From assembly GCA_003427395.1 (NCBI GenBank), contig BFEA01000052.1, forward strand, positions 981,854 through 1,028,937: a DNA stretch of 47,084 nt, in the 5' to 3' direction. This DNA is from Chara braunii. Lineage: Eukaryota > Streptophyta > Charophyceae > Charales > Characeae. Below are positions 40,309 through 47,084 of the stretch, piece after piece. The stretch's first letter is position 1, and the number at the start of each line of letters is the position of its first letter. The notes beneath the pieces are model-generated. The model ran no database searches, was not told where the DNA came from, and saw only the letters and a program-made list of their open reading frames with translations. Position numbers and translations under genes: made by a program.

Positions 40309-41157
40309 TCACCCCTTCAGACCCTCCTTGTGCCTCCACCCGCTGTCCATCTGTACTGTACCCCGTATAGTTGCCCAAGGTGTGAACCTAGCTCTCCCCA
40401 CGTAATCTTTACTAATTTCAAGAATTTCTCCATTTGTGTGCGTCAAACATCCTCCTCTGTTGTTAGCTTGCTCTATCATCCTGTGCTGGGCTTTCCTGAG
40501 GTTGTCAACAACGGTAGCTATCTCTTTCTCGTGTTGTATCGCAAACTCTTGTGTACCGGGCGATAGCCTCTGAATCTGATCCCAGTTAAATCCCTCGAAC
40601 AGCCTACGCGGCTTGAAGGACTTGTGTAGTTCGTTGGGAGTGCGACACGTAGATAAATGCACGCTATTATTGTAGGCACTGGCTACCTTTGGGAGCATCT
40701 CATCCCAGTTGATCTGATCGGGCCTAATGTACATTCTAAGAACTTGTTGCAGGAGCTTGTTCATCTGTTCAGTCTGGCCGTTAGTCTCAGGATGACGACC
40801 AGATGACATCAGCAACTTTGAGCCATAAAATTTCATCAGCTCCTGCCAGTTCTGACTAGTGAATCTGGTATCCCTGTCACTAACTATCGACAGCGGTATA
40901 CCATGCTCACTGACCCAATGGTCAAAAAACTTTTGAACTACTAAGTCTGTGCGTGCCTCTGCGGGCAAAGGAACAAAAACTGCATACTTGCTAAATCTAT
41001 CTACTATGACCATGACTTGACTTTTGCCATGCCTACTCTTGACCTGAGTATCCATAAAGTTGATGGACACAAAATCTCCAGGTCTGTCAGGAATAGGCAA
41101 GGGTCTGAGAAGACCAAGAGGGGCTCGCGTAGTAGTCTTGTTTCACTGACAGACTTT
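40309..41157 (-). pseudogene. Gypsy integrase core
   Basis: In frame with the preceding segment after two TGA codons (the reading is stop-KVCQ-stop-NKTTTRAPLGLLRPL; expected C and R). The catalytic triad is intact: FMDTQV (first D), IVSDRDTRFTS (second D) and GRHPETNGQTEQMN (E). The C-terminal part after QANNRG diverges and stops at 40309 without a clear GPY/F or chromodomain segment, so the 3' end looks truncated or scrambled. Confidence 0.85.
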
Positions 41158-42351
41158 TCAATTGCGGACATACTCTATGCAGTCGGCCTTCATACCAGGC
41201 CAGATGCACGCGCACATGAGGTTGGCTAGTGTCTTTTGCCAACCAAAGTGTCCCTCTGTATCATGGCATTCCCCTAAGATCAAACTACGGATCTCTTCAC
41301 TGTTGGGAACGCACAGGCGGTCAACTACATTAGTCTTCTCGAATAATAAGCCATCAGTAGTGCGGTAGTCTGGTTCGGACTCTGGGGCCTCCCTAACTCT
41401 CTTGAGGAGGTCACTATAGATAGGGTCCTGTGCATATGCCTCTCTAACCTTTTGCTGCAGGTCTCTCCCTATATCTAGATAGTGCACTATCGCCCCAAAG
41501 TAATCAACTCTCCTACTCAGAGCGTCCGCTACTACATTATACTTCCCTTTAACCGACTTAAGTTCAAAGTCATACTGACCTAACTCAGCGGCCCACCTAG
41601 TAAGCTTAGGTGTCATCTTGGCCTGCGTCTTCAACCACCGTAGAGTCTCGTGGTCTGAATAGACTTTGAAATGCCTCCCAAGTAAGTAGTGTTTCCAGTG
41701 ATCTAATGCTTGCCTGAGAGCATAGAGTTCCCTCTCATAGGTGGATGTCGCCACGTTCTCTGAAGGCATCCTGGCGGACATGAACTCTATGGGTCTATAT
41801 CCATTGCCATTGTTTTGTTGTAAAACAGCACCTATGCCATACTGACTCGCGTCAGTGGTAACAACGAAAGGTAGGGACGGATCGGCTACCTTAAGGACTG
41901 GATATTCTATCAGGGCCCGCTTTAATCTTTTCAGGGCAGCTGTACAGTCCTTGTCCCACTTCCAGATTGCCTCTTTCTTTAGCAACCTGCGAAAGGGTGC
42001 AGCGATGGTGGAGAAGTTCCTGACGAACTTCCTATAGTAATTAGTTAGGCCTAGGAACGACCGCAACTCTGTCAGTATGCGGGGCATTGGCCAGTCTCTA
42101 ATCGTTGCAATCTTACTATCTTCAGGTCTAACGCCATCTCCGTCTAAGACGTGGCCCAAGTACAACACTTGCATCTTGGCCCATTCGCACCTCTTTGCGT
42201 TGATCTTGAAGTTAGCTTCTCTAAGCTTCTCCAAGACCTGCCTTAGATGGCGCTCATGCTCCTGCAGGGTCTTACTGAACACTAGAATATCATCTAGATA
42301 TACTACCACAAATCTATCTAACCACGGCCTAAACAATCATTCATACAGCGC
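41158..42351 (-). pseudogene. Gypsy C-terminal reverse transcriptase, RNase H, integrase start
   Basis: The frame resumes after the MITE with FRPWLDRFVVVYLDDILVFS (catalytic YLDD near 42290). Next come the thumb (YLGHVLDGDGVRPEDSKIAT, LRSFLGLTNYYRKFV), RNase H (VVTTDASQYGIGAVLQQ, YSDHETLRWLKTQAK, VVADALSRR) and the integrase HHCC finger (CHDTEGHFGWQKTLANLMCA). It stops where Cys of the CxxC is TGA (41158-41160), and a second in-frame TGA follows at 41143-41145. Confidence 0.9.
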
Positions 42352-43985
42352 TGGAAGGGAGAAAAGGTTAACAGAGACCCTAATTTTCAGACCACTTGCC
42401 ATGCCATTTATAAGAAAAACAAAGGGTCATTTTAAACTTGCCACCAATTCGTAGAGTGGAGACCATACTAACTAACTGCAAAACAAAACCCAAGAAAATA
42501 TAATTAAAAACATATAAAACAGCAAGGCAAAAGTGCATTTTCATGAAATTTCACCGACATCTCAATTTCAAAAATCTTGAGAAATTTCAGAAATCTTAAC
42601 AGAGGAAATTCCAATTCTCCAAATGACACAAAATTTGGCACACACAAACCTTGAACCAAAACAAAAACAGGCCAAAAAAAAAAAAATCGAAAAACATAAA
42701 ATTTGACCCCGAAACCCTAATTTCAGTTTTGGACTCGTTACCCAGGGCCTGAAAATGGGGGTCCCCGTTAACCATTTGTGTTGGAAGGTTGCTGGCACAT
42801 TGGTTAGTCCAAAGGGCATGACTATAAACTCGTAGTGCCCGTATCTAGTCCGAAATGCTGTCTTATACTGATCATCAGGATAAACCTCTATTTGATGATA
42901 GTCTATCTTTGAGAAATACTTGCAGCCCTGCACCCAATCCAACAGGTCATCTATACGGGGCAGTGGTTCTGCATTCTTTACTGTGATAGCGTTGAGACCC
43001 CTATAGTCTATACAGATTTTGAGCTCTCCCTCCTTCTTGGGGACAAAAAGAACAGGTGCTCCAAATGGAGATGAACTGGGTCCAATCCAACCCTTCTCAA
43101 GAAGCTCGTCTAACTGTTTACACAACTCCTCTAACTCCATTGGGGACATCCTATATACAACACCCTTAGGAGTCCTACTGCCAGGCTCTATCTCTATGCG
43201 ATGCTGGATCGGCCACGGCACTACTCCTGTCGGCGGCTTAGCTAAGTCTGTATACTCCTCCAGCAGTTTGGCAATAGCAGGGTCTATGGGTCTCTCCTCT
43301 TTAGACTCAGTGACTGTCCTCACATAGGCTACAAAAACTTGCTCTTCTGACTGCTCCTTCTTTACTAATCCCGCGAACGCGGGAGCACTGAGGCAGCATT
43401 GTGCCAGAGTGTTATCCACTCCTGACACATGAAATAGGCGGGCAGTCTTAACTTCACCCGTGGGACTAGGGAGCCTACACTCGTGCTCTCTCAAATGGAG
43501 TGTGGCCCCGCTGCCTCTTCCCAGTCCATTCTTAGGACTATGTCAAAAGGAAGACTGTCCTCTACGAGGAGAGTCAGGGAATGGAGAACTTTCTCCACCT
43601 TCCCATCTCTCTCTAGGCGAAAATACGCCTGGACTCCCTCGACGTAATCCTCGACTCGCATAGTGCGATTGTCTGCGAGGATACCGACTATAGGGTCTTC
43701 TAATTTTTGGACTTTTAGGTTCAGCTTTAACTTCTACAGCACTTTGCGACTGATATAGCTACGGGTGCCTCCACTATCTATAAGGGCCCCTACTCTGCCT
43801 CTAAAAATTTTTACATCTACGAACACCTGCTGCCCTTTTCCATCCTTCTTCATATTGGCCCAAGAAGGCATCCTCTCCTTCAATTCCTCTGCCACGCCTA
43901 TGAGGGAAGTGCCTAGAGAGACCCTAACGCAAGTAGTCTCTAGACAGCTTTCTAGACACTGGCCAGCAACCTTTGCCATAGACAC
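42352..43985 (-). pseudogene. Gypsy protease and N-terminal reverse transcriptase, interrupted
   Basis: The protease active-site region is VGALIDSGGTRSYIS (about 43755-43800). A frameshift precedes the segment [10 protein letters not shown] (usual VLGMDW). RT fingers and palm follow: [58 protein letters not shown] and [13 protein letters not shown] (about 43120-42790). Translation then leaves the family at the MITE boundary (42782-42788). Confidence 0.85.
42359..42781. mobile_element. MITE-like TIR element inside reverse transcriptase
   Basis: A 423-bp AT-rich insertion without an ORF. Its ends are inverted: GGTTAACAGAGACCC.. ATTTTCAG at the left (about 42366-42390) and, read on the minus strand, GGTTAACGGGGACCC..ATTTTCAG at the right (about 42749-42773), 21 of 25 identical. 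TGGAAGG flanks both sides (42352-42358 and 42782-42788), a 7-bp target duplication, or 8 bp with one mismatch. Removing it makes RT motif ATFQ adjacent to the CMND..LFRPWLDRF-type continuation. Size, TIRs and lack of coding fit a non-autonomous DNA transposon; 8-bp duplications would suggest hAT, which is not certain. Confidence 0.85.
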
Positions 43986-44114
43986 ATGCGGGTTGGGATT
44001 TTCTATGTGGTGTGCGCACTCTTCTCCACATGGTCTAGAGGTAAGGGCAGTTGCAACCCCTACCGGCGGTTGCCTTTTGCTGCCTGTGCAACATAACGGG
44101 CCTCTCTATACTTA

Positions 44115-46013
44115 GGGCAATATTTAATAATGTGCCCAGGATCACCGCAATAAATGCATTGATTCTGGTCTATTCTCCTTTGCCACACTGACTGTTCGAG
44201 ACCCAGGTCTTCCCAGGGCTTGCCTTGCGGCCAGCCAGGGTGCCATCCACCCCTCCTGGGAGGTGACCAACTAGAACGAGGACGGTTTTGCGCGGGACCA
44301 TAACCCCTGCCTCCCTCTTGGCGGTTTCCTCTGCTGCCAACCCCCTGATCGCCCTGCCCTCGGCCACCAGAGGCTTGATCCCCTGGCCCCGACCTCCTCC
44401 TCTTCCTTGCGGCCTCCCTCCAGCCGCGACATCAGCATAGGTCCTCCCCTGACTCACACTACTGTCCTCCTCCTCGAGGCCCCACTCAATCTGACTGTAC
44501 GAGACCTCCTCCATACCACCCTCATCTAAGGTAAGCATCAAGTGATCCTTGGCCTTAACCTGTCCCGAGATGGTACGTCCTTTCCACTTTTTACCCTTGT
44601 CTAAGTCCTTTTGCCAGAAAGTGGAGGCTGGCATGGATTGAGCCTCAAAGGCTACCACTTCCCTACTCAATGTATCGTAGGTAATGGCAGAATCGCTACT
44701 CCTTTCAAAAAAGTGCCCTTGTAAGGACTCAGGCATAGCACGATGGAATAATTGGACCAATTGGGCCTCCGTGACCCCATGTCCTGGGATGGCGACTAAC
44801 TCATCCATAAGTCCTTTGAGTGCTCTCGCACTCCGCCATTGCCGTGAGTGGATAGTTTGTAACTTATCGGAGGCTTTAATCCCCCTCATGACATCTGCGA
44901 ACCGCTCGCGGAGCAACCTGAAGAACTCGCTTAGGGGGGTAATGATGGAGTATGCCACCATGTCATTTTCACACTTGGCGGCCATGGGAAGCGATCGGGC
45001 GAAGCTAGATGCTTCGTCCTTAAGGGCATGAAAGACGATGAGGACTTGCTCCTCAGGGAGGATCTTCTCGAGATGAACGTAAGAATTAACGTTCGCCTCC
45101 CAGTTATCAAAATTCTCTTTTTTCTTCTCACTGTAGGAATCAGGAAACTTAACCTTGATTGGTTCCCTACATGGGCGAGCTTCCTCCTCTTTGGGAGCTG
45201 CTAACTTAACTCCCTCAATCGCGCCTTTGTAAAATCTCTCCATGTTAGTTAGTCGGGCTTGCATTTCAGTACCCATGTGCATCATCATGTCGTGGGCAAA
45301 ATCTCTAAAGCCTACGCGCATGGACTGTAGAGCTATATCGTGGCCCCTCAAATAGTTCATTTGCTCTTGTTGGGCCCGGATCATCACTCCCAGGGTCTTG
45401 CCTATGATCTCCACTTTGTTCTGGAGATCTGCTTGCTTGGCCCAATGTGCATGTTGTTCCCTCGTGGCGGCCAACTCCTCCTCCAATTCTGTCGCCACCT
45501 CTATGCGCCTCCTTCTCTGTCTTCTAAGGCGCAACTTCCACTCCATCCTCTTTTCCTCCTCCAATGCCTATCGCTGCAAAGGATCCTGAACTGCCTGGAT
45601 CTCAGCAATTGCCCCGTCTCTCTCGTCTTGGGGAATATACATCATGGCCTCTTCATCTTCTCCCAGGGATAGGTTTGCTACCCACTCACTCACCATCTTC
45701 TCCAACTTCTCCTCTTCTGTAGTGCCACTCGACTCTCCTTCCCCTGTCCTCCTGATACTTCTTTGTAGGGGAATCTCTTCTTCTTTTCTTCTTCTTCCAC
45801 TTCCTTCAGGTTTTCTTCCTCCTCTCTCTTTAATCTCTCCATCTCCTACTCCAACTTTTTCTTCTTCGCCGCCTGTTCTTCCAACAAGGCTTGCTTCTTC
45901 GCCTGATTTAATAACTCTTTCTTTTCTCTTCTCTCTTTCAGTATGGTGGCGGCTTGCTCTTCCTGCTCCTTAGTGTACGGGGTGGTGCTCGTACCACTAC
46001 GCGTGTCAACCAT
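44115..46013 (-). pseudogene. Gypsy gag polyprotein remnant
   Basis: Gag packages the element RNA. The start is ATG 46011-46013 (MVDTRSGTSTTPYTKEQEEQ), followed by a Lys/Glu coiled-coil-like region. A TAG near 45848, a frameshift, and another TAG near 45574 break the N-terminal half. The long frame 45564-44170 covers the retrotransposon-gag core (VKFPDSYSEKKKENFDNWEA, VLIVFHALKDEASSFARSLP) and a Gly/Arg-rich segment. After a final frameshift a zinc knuckle CIYCGDPGHIIKYC (CX2CX4HX4C) lies at 44117-44158. Confidence 0.8.
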
Positions 46014-46609
46014 GGTAACAAGTGTACAACCCAGAATCAGTTCCACGCCTCACCACTTAGACTCACCCCCTTGACTGACTTAACTTAGACTGACTCAATC
46101 TAAGGACCACTGAATCTTAAAAAGATCTTGTCAACTAGGGTCTCTAGCCTAGACCTAAACGAAGGTTGTCACTAGAGGACTTACTGCTGATCAGGAGGCA
46201 TGTAAGGAGATCCCCCGTAACTCCTCAAGAATTATTTAACGTCGCAAACAGGACGACGCGATCAGCAAGTCCTCTCAAGACGTAGACAGCTTGTTGTGCA
46301 ACCCACAACTCGGACTTTGGGCCTACCGTGCCACACCGAGCAGCCCACCGGTCTTTACCGGTCCTTGGGAGGGTTCGTGTCCTCCGGGTCAGTCGAGTCC
46401 TCAGACACGGCCTTTAGCCTTACTCAACCCGTGTGGGTTTGGTCAACAAAGCTCTACGACCACATTCACATAGTTCCTATCACCTGGACATAAGGGACTC
46501 AATGCAGAAAGAAGAGACAGACAGACTCAGCAAGTACAATGGGTGAGTGCACATCCATAGGGCAAGGGGATAGGCTGAAGGCTTGGCGAGAATATACCAA
46601 CTCCAGCTT
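46014..46609 (-). other. Gypsy 5' leader region, no gene
   Basis: Upstream of gag. I searched by eye for an initiator-Met-type primer-binding site (TGGTATCAGAGC) and did not find it. LTR ends could not be set. Nothing else is recognised. Confidence 0.3.
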
Positions 46610-46742
46610 GGTCAATTTCGTGGTCAACAGCCTCGGTCAACGCTGGTCAACGCTTGGTCAACTCATCGGTCAACGCCTTGGTCACCGCCAGTCAATTCAT
46701 CAGTCAACTCTCCAGTCAAAGTCTTGGTCAATTCAGGTCAAC
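46610..46742 (-). promoter_or_regulatory. 12-copy TTGAC (W-box-like) array
   Basis: On the minus strand TTGAC occurs at eleven places plus one GTGAC. Plus-strand GTCAA starts are at 46611, 46623, 46636, 46646, 46657, 46669, 46691, 46703, 46715, 46727 and 46737, with GTCAC at 46681. Spacings are 10-13 bp (mean 11.5), about one helical turn. TTGAC[C/T] is the WRKY-binding W box. The array sits upstream of the gypsy gag, where promoter or LTR sequence is expected. It is also describable as a degenerate 11-12-bp minisatellite. Confidence 0.6.
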
Positions 46743-47024
46743 CCTTCATTCGGCTATGGCTGCCGACACCTTTCTTCCTCGCCAATCTTCCTTATCTTTC
46801 TTCTCTCTCCTTGCTTCTTTCTTCTTTTCCTCGCTTCACCCCGGCTATGTCTTCCTTCCTTTCCTTCTTCGTCCCTCCTTTCTTCTTCCTCAGCTATGGT
46901 CTCTCTCTCCTTCGTCCCTCCTTCCTTCTCCTTCACTTCACCTTTCTTCCTCTTGGTTACCCTGTGTCCGAGCTCAGCGGCTATGGCCACTTTCTCTCTT
47001 GGTCCGCACAAGAATCTTGTATCG

Positions 47025-47028
<4 letters not shown>
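46743..47028. repeat. Pyrimidine-rich tract
   Basis: The plus strand is dominated by CTTTCTTCCTC-type sequence with imperfect repeats (CTTCGTCCCTCCTT twice, near 46866 and 46910). No gene is seen. Confidence 0.5.

Positions 47029-47084
<56 letters not shown>
47029..47084. repeat. (TC)n microsatellite at the window edge
   Basis: An uninterrupted CT dinucleotide repeat runs to the last base. It probably continues or marks an assembly break. Confidence 0.95.

Larger units (their letters stand above)
40309..46013 (-). mobile_element. Degenerate Ty3/gypsy LTR retrotransposon
   Basis: The gag, protease, RT, RNase H and integrase order (leftward) is that of Ty3/gypsy elements. Reading frames are broken by several stops and frameshifts and by a MITE in RT. 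No LTR pair is detectable: the 3' end fades after the integrase near 40.3 kb and the 5' side runs into repeats at 46.6-47.1 kb. It sits about 0.7 kb upstream of the giant exon in the same orientation and may lie in that gene's first intron. Confidence 0.85.

Overview
The window is nuclear DNA from a eukaryote. Long A tracts, a plant-type L1 LINE (CCHC ORF1, ORF2 ending in a zf-RVT-like segment), Ty3/gypsy remnants, a tRNA-derived SINE and one giant receptor-like gene fit a repeat-rich streptophyte genome. My best guess is a charophyte alga with motile sperm, such as Chara. This is an inference from element families, not proof.

Layout, left to right. 1-4.2 kb holds A-tailed dispersed repeats and a frameshifted Ty3/gypsy integrase fragment (+ strand). 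About 4.2-13.1 kb holds a decayed L1-type LINE (+). It has GC-rich higher-order tandem repeats upstream of ORF1, an unrecognised coding segment between ORF1 and ORF2, a broken ORF2, a 31-nt A tail and a candidate 17-bp target-site duplication. 13.1-15.45 kb holds a SINE with a clear target-site duplication and a minisatellite that is open in all three minus-strand frames. 15.46-39.64 kb is one uninterrupted coding exon on the minus strand, about 24.2 kb and 8,060 codons. 40.3-46.0 kb is a decayed Ty3/gypsy element (-) whose reverse transcriptase is split by a 423-bp MITE-like insertion. Upstream of its gag lies a 12-copy TTGAC array, and the window ends in a (TC)n microsatellite.

The main finding is the giant gene. 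It encodes the C-terminal part of a type I membrane protein. The visible order is 12 LamG/concanavalin-A-like domains regularly interspersed with 20 cadherin/CSPG-like Ig-fold repeats, a PKD/REJ-like region, a GAIN-like domain with a degenerate GPS, one transmembrane helix and a 77-residue tail. REJ-GAIN-TM is the logic of polycystin-1 and of sea urchin sperm receptors for egg jelly, here joined to a lectin-like ectodomain. The reading frame starts with a good splice acceptor and no ATG, so the signal-peptide exon or exons lie upstream, perhaps beyond the gypsy element.

All transposons here look dead (frameshifts, stops, insertions). The giant frame is the only intact gene, which suggests selection maintains it.
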